Shown piece by piece: positions 1 through 12,800 of a DNA stretch of 64,000 nt. Each line of letters starts with the position of its first letter. Position 1 is the stretch's first letter. The stretch lies in the NCBI GenBank assembly GCA_922989275.2, contig OV277866.1:78094328-78158327 (forward strand). Direction: 5' to 3'. Made by a program: the position numbers and the translations under genes. The stretch is from Gari tellinella (lineage: Eukaryota; Mollusca; Bivalvia; Cardiida; Psammobiidae). Under the pieces are notes generated by a model that saw only the letters and a list, made by a program, of their open reading frames with translations, was not told the origin of the DNA and did not search any database.

Positions 1-101
1 CTTTGGCAGTATAATAAGTTTTACTTGCAATGTGATTTTTTTATATTCAGCACCACTCCTAAGAAGAACAATGCTCAGTCTGTTTGACTGGTTGCTACTT
101 A

Positions 102-352
102 TTAACTCTTTCCTCCCTGAAACTTTAAATGGAAAATTCCAGTTTCCATTTTAGTCTAGTCCATTTCTGACTTTTAAGGGTTGTTTTTGTCAATGTTTGG
201 CATTGTGACAAACAGTGAAGACCCTGATCAGAGGGCTCCTTACGGAGCCCTCTGATCTGGGTCTACACTGTTTGCATAGGACAAGTGTACTCCTCACCTG
301 TACGCTGTTTGTAAAAGACGCTTATATGCGTGACTAGGGTGCAAAGAGTTAA
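102..352. mobile_element. TTAA-type MITE (family C)
   Basis: TTAACTCTTTCCTCCCTG to GGGTGCAAAGAGTTAA, with TTAA at both ends (piggyBac-like). Core AAACAGTGAAGACCCTGATC with AGAGGGCTCCTTACGGAGCC stem. Confidence 0.8.
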
Positions 353-713
353 AGGTCATTACTGGATCTCTTTTGTCTTGCATTAAGAAACTGTCTCTCT
401 ATAATTATTTGCGGTATTTCTTCAGATAACGCTTGCTTATCCCATAGCCTGTTTTTAGTTTTGAGGACAGGTGACACACTTAAAGCAAATTGAAAGTAAT
501 GGGAAATGTGCATTAAGAATATTTTTCTTACGGTGCATATTCATGACTGTATAAATTAGGAAGAATCTAGTCAATGATATGTGACACCAAATATTCCAGC
601 CGGGGTTTCTCTTGTCAGTCTGCTATATTGTATTGTATTAATTAGAACTATTTTCTTCAATGGAGGAATAAATTAGAGGTATGAAAAGGGCGTTTTTGTG
701 TTGTTTATTTCAG

Positions 714-821
714 AGCTCAGATATAGCATACAATAGATCTGTGTCAGAGCCAGTTGAAATGCCTAAAACCCCACCAACAGAGACACGGAAATCTTCCAGT
801 AAAAGTATGATAGAAAATAAG
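714..821 (+). CDS. WDR91: WDR91 exon, linker region
   Basis: Open 36-codon segment after a TTTCAG acceptor and before a GTGAAC donor, phase 0 at both ends. It encodes a Ser/Thr/Pro-rich stretch ([20 protein letters not shown]). Low conservation makes this the least certain exon, but its phase fits the next one. Confidence 0.7.
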
Positions 822-3800
822 GTGAACTTTACATTGTTTTAATCCCTTTCTCTGCATAAGCCCCGTTCTCTGCATAAGCCCCAATGGGACACCTTTACTC
901 TTTCCGCTATATATGTACAGTCGAACTTCGATATCTTGAACTGGCATAACTCGAACTATCCAATAGTTGACACATGAACTGCATTATTTTATGCTCGGTT
1001 AAGTGGAACATATCCATATTTCAAAGTTAAAACTTAGCCACGTTTTAACTTTGAAACACGGGTATGTTCGATTTAACCGAGTTCGAGATATCGAACTTTG
1101 ACTGTATCATAGAAACTGTAAGGAGCTTTTAGGATTACTGTTGTCTTGTATTAAATCTTTACCCCATAACCTGTTTCAAGTATCGAAGATAGGTGACCAC
1201 TTAAAGCAGGTTAAAAGTAAAGCAGAAAACACCTTAACGGCACATTCTGCTTTACTTTCAGCCTGCTTTAAACTACCATCTGCTAGAATATTGAATTTTT
1301 TATGATACATATGCATGACTATAAATTTGAACTAGTTTCTTTGGATACAGAATAAATTAAAACCTAGAAATACATATCTATTGAGTAATGGGTTAAAGGA
1401 GAAACTTCACTAATCCAACTTTTTATCGGTGTGGAGAGGTTTGTTAGTTAGAAGATTGACTAGTCATAATACGGAAAAACTATCAATTTTTAACCTATTC
1501 CCCCATAAATATGCCTTTTTATGCCTTTATTTCATTATTCCTCTGAGAAAAAAAAATAGTTCAAATTTATACAGTTATAAATATGTATCGTAAAAAAAAT
1601 ATTTTCAATATCCCAGCAGTGATGACTTAAAGCAGGCTGGAAGTAAAGCAGGATCCAAGCTGTTTGACACTCGGACAACATTTTCAGCAATTTTGAGCAA
1701 CTTTGAAGCACTTTGAAACTTGAAGCAGACGAGAAATATAGCAGACGACAATTTATTTGGCGGGCTAAGGGTTAAGTGATCATTTAGCTTCATTACTGGA
1801 AACAGGCTATGGACGGCTGGGGGAATGGTTTAATACAGGTGGAATTACATGATGCTGTATATGTATCTGTTCTCTTACAGTGGAGAAGGTGTTATTATTT
1901 CCCACTTAAATGATATTAAATTCAAACATAGTAGACAGTTAAATGTGGAAAATGACAGATTTTTGAAAATGCTGACATTTCATTTTGATCTGTGTTGCAA
2001 TACTTTGGAACCTGGGGCCCGTTTTACTAAATAACTTACGTTTAACTCTTATTTTTCGATCATAAACGTTTGCAAACAGCAAATAGCCAGATAAGAGGAC
2101 GTGCTAAAAGTGCGTCCTCTGATCTGGCTATTTGCTGTTTGTAGCAAGTGATAATAATAAAGATAAATTAAAATTTAAAATGTTGACTTACGCAAAAAAT
2201 TTGCGTAAGTAGTTTAGTAAAACGGGCCCCCTGATCAGATGCATGGTTACCTGGTGTCTGATCTTGCTCCAAAGTGTTTGCAATGGAAATATTAGTTTTA
2301 GCACAAAATCATTTAATTGGAAAAGAATAACGTCTTTTCCTTTGAAGAAAATCCAATGCATAATGAAAAAGCAGCTGCTTAGCACACTACCTCATAAATA
2401 CACGTTTTTACGCCTTTAATTTATTGTGCCACTGAAGAAAATAGTTCCATATTATACAAAAAAAATGTACAGTAAGAAATATATTCTATATCCTAGTAGT
2501 TGGTAGCTTAAAGCAGGTTGAAAGTAAAAGCAGAATATGCCTAAGGGCACATTCTGCTTCACTTTCAACCTGCTTTAAGTGGTTAACTATCTTCAATACT
2601 AGAAACCATAGATATCTTAAGAAACTAGATCGGCCACCTAGTGCTGAGCTCCCATTGGTCGACGGTCAGAAAGACGCAATTTTGGTATGTGTATTATACG
2701 CTTTTCCCTCCGGCAACAAAATATGATTTACTTTCATTTAAGAATGAATTCGTACTACATACATCTTGTAACATAAATATGCACCGTAAAACGACAATCA
2801 AACGATAATAAGCACAAAATGATGTTTATTCCTATTTTACTGACTAAAACCATCGGTTAATCATACCAACTGTGGAACGCTTCTTAGCAACTTCTGTAGT
2901 CAATGACGCACCGTCAACGTAGACAGGATTACCTGCCCATAGAATGTAACGTCATACATCTACCGCAATACGACGTGTACCAGACCAAATGGAAGGAGAA
3001 TAGCATACATCACCGTCGCTGATTTGCCTGTAGCCGATCTAGGCTATGGAGTAATGGGTTAACACATATTTGACTGTACTATAGTTGGACTATATTTTGT
3101 TAGATGGAGACTGTTTCCCCGTTGGTGTCATCCTCTATGGCAGCTATGATGAGTACCGGTCTGGCCAGTGGTGGAGAAGAGATGACAAGCAGCCCAGCAC
3201 AGAAACACAGGAGTGAGACTATGCCAACACTCTCAGAGATAGAACCCAAAACACTAGACATAGGTACACAAATAATCAAGTCTTTTGGCTTACAATAACT
3301 GCATTAACCCTTTATCTCAGTCTTTTTCTAGTTTTGAAAATAGGCAACTACTTAAAGCAAGTTGAAAGTAAAGCAGTCAATTGTCCTATGCAAGCAGTGT
3401 AGACCCTGATTAGAGGGCTCCTTAAGGAGCCCTCTGATTAGGGTCTACACTGTTTGTCATTTTGAAATGTATTGTTTAAATCATCCCTAATAGTCAAAAA
3501 TGGAGTAGACGTATGTTGAAATTGGAATTGTCCATTAAAAGTTTCAGTGATGCAGGGTTCCAGATAAGAAGGAGTAAACTGAACAAATTCAGCATTTTCT
3601 CACTTATTTCAGCACCAAATCCTATGGTGTTACTAATAATTAGAATCGTCTCTTCGAGACGATTCTAATGAGTAGTGACACCATAGGGTTTAAAGCAAAA
3701 ATAAAGATTTTAATTTTTGAAATACTCCACTTATCTGGAACCCTGGTGATGAATGAGGTAAAGAACAAGTGATAATGATAGCTAGATAGCTTGGTGCATA

Positions 3801-6800
3801 CAGTCAACTTGCATCAGCCTAGACACAATAAAGTATTTGTCATAGTATTATTTGTCAATATTCAGAATTTGTAATTTATATCAAACCATCTATCATAAAT
3901 CAAAAATACATAAAATATGCAATTTTCAATGACACAGGGCTCCAGATAAGAGGGAGTTAATTGAAAAAATTCAATATTTTCTCACTCATTTCAGCACCAA
4001 TCCTATGGTGTTACTACTCATTAGAATTGTCTAAAAGAGATGATTCTAATGAGTTGTAACACCATAGGGTTTAATGCAAAAATAAAGATTTTAGTTTTTT
4101 AGCTCACCTGGCATGAAGTGCCAAGGTGAGCTATTGTGATCGCCCTGTGTCCGTCGTCAGTCGTCCGTCGTCAAACTTTTTGTTCAAAGATCTTCTTCTT
4201 GGAAACCACTGGGCCAATTTCATCAAAACTTCATAGGATTGTTCCTTGTAGGGTACTCTCTCAGATTTCTTCAAATATAGGTAATCCAATTGAAATTGTG
4301 GTTGCCATGGCAACCAATTGAAAAAACTTTAAAAATCTTCTTGTCAAAAATCACTAGTCCGAATTGAAAATAATTTTACCCAAATGTGCCATTGGTGACC
4401 CTCTATCAGATTTCTTAAAATAATTTTCCTATCTTGAAAAACATGGCCGCCAGTGGGTGGGGCAGATTTTCCTCATATGGCTATATAGTGAAAACTTAAA
4501 AAATCTTCTTGTCAAAAACTTGTGGTCAGATTTGAAAGTAATTTTATGCAAATGATCCATGGGTGACCCTCTACCAGATTTCTTAAAATTATTTTGATAT
4601 CTAAAAAAACATGGCCGCCAGTGGGTGGGGCAAAATTTCCTTATGTTACTGTATAGTAAAAACTTTAAAAATCTTCTTCTCTGAAACTACTGTTTCAAAT
4701 TAAAAATAATTTAATACAAATGGTCAATTGATGATCTTCTACCAGATTTCTTAAAATCATTTTGTTATCTAAAAAAACATGGCCGCCAGTGGATGGGGCA
4801 AATTTTCCTTATGTTACTGTATAGTAAAAACTTTTAAAATCTTCTTCTCTGAAACTACTGGTCCAAATTAAAAATAATTTTGCAGAAATGGTCAATTGAT
4901 GATCCTCTACCAGATTTCTTAAAATCATTTTGTTATCTTAAAAAACATGGCCGCCAGTGGGTGGGGCATGTTACTGTATAGTAAAAACTTTAAAAATCTT
5001 CTTCTCTGAAACTACTGATTCAAATTCAAAATAATTTTACACAAATGGTTAATTGATGACCCTCTACCAGATATCTTAAAATCATTTTGTTATCTAAAAA
5101 ACATGGCCGCCAGTGGGTGGGACAATTTAAGTTTTCCTTATATTTCTGTATAGAAAAACTTTCAAAAAAAATTCTCTGAAACTATTGGTCTGATTTAAGA
5201 ATTATTTTACACAAATAATGATTCATGGGTTACCCTTTGCCAGTTTTCTTCAAATAATCTTCCTAGCTCAAACAACATGGCCACCAGTGGGTGGAGGTGA
5301 ATAAGTGAAAACTTAATCATAACTGGTCGATTTACATGACCGTAATCATGGATACTAGGTGAGCGATTTAGGGCCGCATGCGGCTCTTGTTAAAAATTAC
5401 TGTTATCTGGAGCCCTGATGACATCTCTAGGATTGTCCTTGTCTGTCTATATTTCAGTGCCAGAGAAGCCATATATTCTATTAAGTCAGGTAAGCTGTAG
5501 TACCTACAGACAAACTTCAATATATCAAACTCCCTTAACCCTTTCCCCCATAGAAGTGCTTTTTAGCACATTGAATTCATTCTTCCACTGAAGGAAATAG
5601 TTCCAATTTATACATTCATGAGCATTTACCATGAGAAATATTTTCTATATTCTAGCTGATGGTATCTTAAAGCAGACTGAAAGTAAAGCAGAATACGCCT
5701 TAGAGCGCATTATGCTTTACTTTCAACCTGCTTTAAGTGTCCACCTATTTCAAAACTAAAAGCAGGCTATGTGGTAATGGGTTAAATTGACATATCCGTA
5801 TTTCAAAGTTTAGCCACATTTGAACTTTGAAATACGGATATGTTTGACTTAAGCAAGTTCAAAATAACGAAATTCAACTGTATAGAAATATTAGTAGTTT
5901 TAAATTAAGTGAGTTGGAGATACCTAAGTTCAACTGTATATATATATTAACATTTCTTCTGTCCTGTTACTGTGAAATAACAAAAATGGGACACCCTGTA
6001 TAAATAACTATCTTGTAATTATTCTAAAACTTAAACTAATTACTTTTATCACGCAAAATTATTTCCCAATGGTGCAAACTGAATGGCAAACAATGTAGAC
6101 CCTGATCAGACTGCTCCTTCAGGAGCATTCTGATCAGGGCAGGGCTCCAGATAAGGGGCGTATTTCAAAAATTAAATCTTTATTTCTGCATTAAACCCTA
6201 TGATGTCACTACTCATTAGAATCGTCTGGAAGAGACGATTCTTATGAGTAGTAACACCATAGGATTTGGTGCCGAAACGAGTGAGAAAGTAGATTTGTTT
6301 AGTTTACTCCCTCTTATCTGTAGCCCTGTCAGGGTCTACATGTGCATTGTTTGCTCAAGCCTGTCCCAATAATTATGGTTACAGTACTGAACCTTATTAA
6401 ATTAAATTGATAATCGCAAGCGAATTGCCATCGAATCGCCATCGAATCGGGCGCTTCAAAAAACAAATCCTACGTTTGAGTATTTTTACGCGAATTTTCC
6501 GAAGCGGTTGTGACATATATGGAATCGAAATAATTAACGAAGGCATATTTGCGAACATTTGTGAGATACATCAATCAAGAAAACTTACCCGAGGGTAAAT
6601 TTAGTATTTTGAATCGCAAGCGAATTGCCATCGAATTGCAAGCAAATTGCCATCGAATTGCAAGCGAATCGCAAAAATTGTTAATTTAATAAGGTTCAGT
6701 ACTGTATTACTGATAAACATGATGACTCAATGAAGATGTTAACTGGTAAACATTTCTTCTATAGCCATCAGTATAAATCACCTATAGGAAACAGATATAG

Positions 6801-9800
6801 CATATTAACCCATTTGCCCCATAAATATGCCTTTTTACGCCTTTAATTTATTCCTCAACTGAAGAAAATAGTTCCATCATATACAGCCATGAATATGCCC
6901 CATAAGAAATATTTTCAATATTCTAGTAGATGGTAGCTTAAAGCAGGCTGAAAGTAAAAGCAGAATAAAATAAGCTGTCACCTGTCCTTTATACAATCAA
7001 AAAGCCTATATTTAAGTTGTCGTAAAAGAGAGGTTTTACTTCGTAAATGAATGATAGAATCAGGACTCCAGATAAGGGGAGTATTTCAAAAACTAAAATC
7101 TTTATTTCTGCATTAAACCCTATGGTGTCACTACTCATTAGAATCGTCTCTTCAAGACGATTCTAATGAGTAGTTACACCATAGGATTTGGTGCTGAAAT
7201 AAGTGAAAAAACGTTGAATATTATTAGTTTACTCCCTCATATCTGGAGCCTTGGATAGAATTAGAATGTTTACCTCTGTTGTGACAGGATGAATACACAG
7301 AGCACAGGTCAGCACTGTCTTATGCCAGGTTCAGTAACAGTGGTCACTACATAGCCAGTGTCGATGTCGATGGAGTGGTCAAGTAAGCATCACAATTTCC
7401 AAATGTTAGCGTGTCCATGTAGTGTACTTGTCTATGTAGCCATTGTCAGTGGCGTAATTATCGTAGTCCGTAACCTTAAAGTTGGCCATAACTTCTTAGA
7501 TTTTTTACCTACAACCTTGATTTTTGGCATGCATGTTCATATTGACATGTCATATCCAAACATACCAAAATATCTTACTAATTGACCTTGACTGGTGACC
7601 TAATTTCCCTATTTTTCACTGATCTTAAAAAAACAAACAAATGTTGGCACCCGCATGTGGTGCTCTTGTTTGTTTCACAATGAGACTATGGTAACATTAG
7701 CACACCTAGGGCCTGTTTCATAAAACTTCATACGACAAAAACGGTAGTAAGTCAAAACTTTAAAAAACATTTAATTTCTGATTTCCCACTCTAACCCTGT
7801 CTTGTGACATCTCTTTGGAATCGTCTTGAAAAGACGATTCCAAAGAGATGTCACAAGACAGGATTAGATGGAGAATTAAATAATAATTGGTACTTTTAAA
7901 ATCTGAAATAGGACATTTGTCTTAGAAAGTTTTATGAAACAGGCCCCAGAGCTATAGGCTTGTCATGCTCTATAATGACCAGTTACTGCAAAAACTAATT
8001 GCCAGAAATTTAAGTTACAGTCGAAACTCCATACTACAAACTCGCTTGAATCGATCTTTCAAGTATTTTGTAAGTTTAATTTTGATAAATCGATCTCGTT
8101 TAAGTCGAACATACCCGTATTTCAAAGTTAAAATGTGGCAAAGCCACGTTTTCGTTTTAACTTTGAAGTAACGCGAGTTTGTAGAGTCAAGCTTTTACTG
8201 TATTTGGGTTTAGCAACAACTAGAACACTTTGTAAAATTGCAAGTTTTTCCTTCAGTTGAGAAAAAAGGCATATTTATGAAGTAATAAGTTAACCCATCA
8301 AGCAATACTGACTCATATTGACGCATTGCGCAATAGTCTCATACTGGCTCATTTTTGAACACTTTAATCCACTAGCATGTTTTGAGATAAGCATTGATAA
8401 TTGTCTTTCGCTTATGAGTGAATGGGTTAATATTGTAAGGTGTAGATTGACTGTATGATATTTTTGTAGGGTGTGGACCTGGAGCCCACAGGCAGTAACG
8501 GCAGCTACAGTCATGTCCAAGTCAGCCTTCCTGTCTCTAGAGTGGGCGAGCAAGTCAGACAGATGGGTAAGTCTAGGTCTAGTTATTTCTCCAGTCACAA
8601 GTTACATAGGTACAATCAAACTTGTGTCAAATAACCACTCATTGGAGTAGGATAGAGATCTTTAACCCGTTGCCTATACTGTAAAACCGGTTTTATTCAC
8701 GAGAATATAATTTACACGTTCATTTGCGAAATAACCTAGTTTTGAAAATAGGTAACTTCTTAAAGCAGATTGAAAGTAAAGCATAATGTGCCTTAAGGCA
8801 CATTCTGCTTAACTTTCAGCCTGCTTTAAGCTACCACCTGCTAGAAATATTGCATAATGTCGCGAATTAATACAAAATCGCATTACGCGAAATATTCATG
8901 AAGTGAAAAATACATGTTTTACAGTACCAGTTTAGAAGACAGGTGACCACTAAGAGCAGGTTGAAAGTAAAGCAGAATGTGCTTTAAGGCACATTCTGCT
9001 TTACTTTCAGTCTGCTTTTAGCTATTATCTGCTAGGATATAGAAACTAAGCAGTACAGTATTCATGGACAGTAAGTTCCAATGGGAGCTTTTATTATTAT
9101 CATTACTCAGTCACCTGTCTTTAATAGAATTTTGGAGAGGACTCACATAGATTCTGCTTATTGTCCAGTTCTTATTGAATAAAATATTGTTTAAACTCAA
9201 GATCCAGGTAAATTGTGTTCTATCTTAAATTATATCTATTTACTTACCTTTATATGTGGTCAGTTGTTGCTGGGTAACAGATCGGGAAACATTCGACTGT
9301 TTGATGTCAGAGAGATGAAGTCTTTCTATGAAGCCACGGGAGATACCAGCTACCCAAGGTACATAATTTTTTTGCTATTTTTTTCTGCCTATTTTACCAT
9401 CTACTTCAACCTATTGACCCCATTAATATCTTCTGCTATGTTTGCACTATAATTTCAGTTAGATATAAGTTTGTATGACTGAAGAAATAGCATCACAAGT
9501 TACTCTTTATGTTATCAGGATTAAACTACCGGTATTTACAAATATACCTTTTGTCGCCCATGGCTAAAGACTTAAATACTCAAATACTGACATCAGGCCT
9601 GCCATAAGTTGATAAAAAAAATCCTAAGATTTCTAATTTTGAAATTTTTCAAGCCCGATTTTCCTGCTTATACCGTTAACCCATAGTCTGTTTCTAGTTT
9701 TTAAGACACATGATTGTTAAAGCAGATTGAAAGTAAAGCAGAATGCGCCTTGAGGCGCATTCTGCTTTACTTTCAGCCTGTTTTAAGCTTCCATCTGTTG

Positions 9801-12800
9801 GAATAAAAATCCGAAGATTTCGGAAAAATCCGGAGAAATGGCAGCCCTGTGACATGTCTATACTTTAACCCGTTCCCCAATTTTCACTGTTGAAGATAGT
9901 TACTGAAAGTAGGCTGAAAGTAATCTGAAAAGTTTCAATTTATACAGATAGAAAATTGCTTAAAGTAAAGTAGAATAGATCCAATTTATACAGTCATGAA
10001 TATGAAATATTTCCGATATCTTGGCAGATTGTAGCTTTAATCAGGTTGAAAGTAAAACAGAACCTGCTTTAAAAGGTCACTTTTCTTCAAAACTGGAAAC
10101 AGTCTATTGGGTAAAGGTTTAACAGGGGAAGGTGTATTGCTATAGTCTCATGTAGAACTTTGTTATATCCAGGGTTATTAACCTGTGTTCCAACCCTGCT
10201 GGTCCAACATTTGTGTGTTCCTCCACGACTGGACGGACTAGGTCCAACTCCTTTGGCACTGACACTGGACCAGGATCTGGAAGCAAAATTGGCAAACTCA
10301 CGCTGTGGGACCTCAAAACAATGAAATCAGATGTAAGTTACAGTATTACCCCTGTCAGAGATATACAGTGCTCCCTCCCTACAACGGCCCTCCCAACAGC
10401 GATTCCCTCCTTACAACGACGTTTGCCGCAGTTCCCTAAACAAGACAATAATGTCTAACGCTTTACTGCTGCAATATCGTCTACTTAAAATTGACGTCTG
10501 TTGTTTTTATCTAAAGTTACATAATGGACATTTAGACAGAAAGAACTTAATATCGAGTGACAAACAGCTTGAATCCCGATCAGACGCCGCGTTACGCGGC
10601 GTCTGATCTGGATTCAAGCTGTTTGCAAATGTAGCCAACTTCCCTCTCTATAAAGACTCCCTCCGAACAACGCACACAATGTTTGTCTCCCATTGGATGT
10701 CGTTGTAGAGAGGGAGCGCTGTATTAGGAAGTTTGGGGATATTTTAAGGAGTGTGAATAATCAATGCTGGGAACTCATTAGACAGTCAATCCAGGGGTCA
10801 TAAGGTTCACCCTCCCATCAAACCAATTCTTTTAGATGAGATTTTAAACCAAGTATGTATGTACTATATACTTGGCATGCAAAAGAACCAAAGGGCTCTA
10901 TCAAACATGAGTAGGGAATCCCTGCCTCTGTATAAGGAAGGATAATTTGCCCAAAGTTGGCAGAAACAGATTTAAAATAAAGCTTTCTGCTCTACATTTG
11001 TCCTGAATTTGATGCACCTGTACTGTTAATTCATGATCTAATGATTAGCCATACAAATCAAGTTTGAAAGAAGTTCATATAAGAATTATTGGCCCTGAAT
11101 TTAGGTCAGTTTATTAAAGTTTACTCTTTGAACCCTACTCATACACAAATGCACCCTTTGCAAGCATGGTATCTGTGAAGCCTACACTTCTATGCAAACA
11201 GTGAAGACCCAGATCAGAGGGCTCCTGAAGAAGCCCTCTGATCAGGGTCTGCACTGTTTGTCATCTTGCAATTCATTAACAAGAACAAACTTAAATAGTA
11301 ACAACTGGACTTGACTAAATTTGAAATTTGAATTGTCCATTTGAGGTTTTAACCCTTTGAACCATAGTCCCGCATATAGGCTTCCTTTTCAAACAGTATA
11401 CATGTCAAAAGTGCACTTATCCTATGCAAACAGTGAATACCCAGATCAGAGGGCTCCTTACGGAGCCCTCTGATCTGGGTCTTCACTGTTTGTCATAATG
11501 CAAAACATTAACAAAAACAACCCTTAAAAGTCAGAAAGGGACTAGATTAAAATGGAAACTGGAATTGTCCATTTAAAGTTTTAGGGAGGAAAGGGTTAAG
11601 GAGGAAACAGTTATAACATATGTTTGTGTTTTCACAGAGACAGTTACCTCTAGAGCCTGGCCCTGTATGTATCAACAGCTGTGCCTTCAATCACAATGGC
11701 CAGGTACTGGTCACAGGAGGCGTGGATGGCGTCATTAGAATGTTTGGTGCGTATAACTAGGAATAAACAAACCCTTCAATTCAGGGTCCTAGATAGGGGA
11801 GTATTTCAAAAACTAAAACCTTTATGTCTGCATTAAACCCTATGGTTTTACTACTCATAATTCTAATTCTACATGATTCTAATGAGTAGAACACCATAGG
11901 TTTTGGTGCTGAAATGAGTGAGAAAGTGTTGGATTTGTTGAGTTAACTCCCTATTATCCTCAATCCACGGACTTCCTGTCACTTATATCTCTTTGTAGTT
12001 GGATCTCTTTGGTACAGCGTTACTCTAATGTAATTTTCTCTATGGTATGCTAGTCTATATTGTCTGGAGCCCTGTCCATATTTCAAAGTTAACATAATTA
12101 TGGCATATACTAGTTATTATGTGTGACTAAAACAAACTCTAGATATTGAATTATAACTGTAGAAATAGCACATGGCTTTACTCGGGCGAGCTTTATTTAT
12201 CAAGGTGTGAGGGTAAGGCAAAATGAACTTGGTAGGATAAGTGTAATCGTAAAGAAAGATCTGAAAAATGGGACACCCTATATTACTGGCTGTAATTATC
12301 CTTCAGTTAAAACCAATTGCTTTAATGACACAGTAATTTTTCCAAAAGGTGAAAACTGAATGACAAACAGTGTAGACCCTGATCAGACTGCTCCTTCAGG
12401 CCTCAGTCTGTCCGAATATTTAGGTTCATTATGGTATGTATTGTTCTGTTGTAGATGTAAGCCAGCAGAGATGTATAACACATTGGCTTGCACACTCAAG
12501 GGAGATACGGACTGTGCTATTTTCAGCTGATTTCACTTCCTGTTACAGTCTAGGAAATGATGGCAAGGTATAAAACAAGGGCTTTTCTTGATTAGTTTTG
12601 ATGCTTTGAATGCTAAGTAATATTGTCATCCGCTACTTTTCTAAAATTAATTTCTTTATAAAATTTCTTTTCAAATAGGGTCAACGTGACCCACAGTTTG
12701 GATCCTGATGAGAGTTACTCGGCATCTTATCTGGACCCAAACTGTTAACCCTTTCCCACATAGCATATCTCTAGTATTGAATATAGGTGTCCACTTAAAG

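Noticed and set aside
744..947. Minus-strand open frame over WDR91 exon 714-821
   Set aside because: It is antisense to a splice-bounded exon and carries on into a simple repeat (CTGCATAAGCCCC); no family features.
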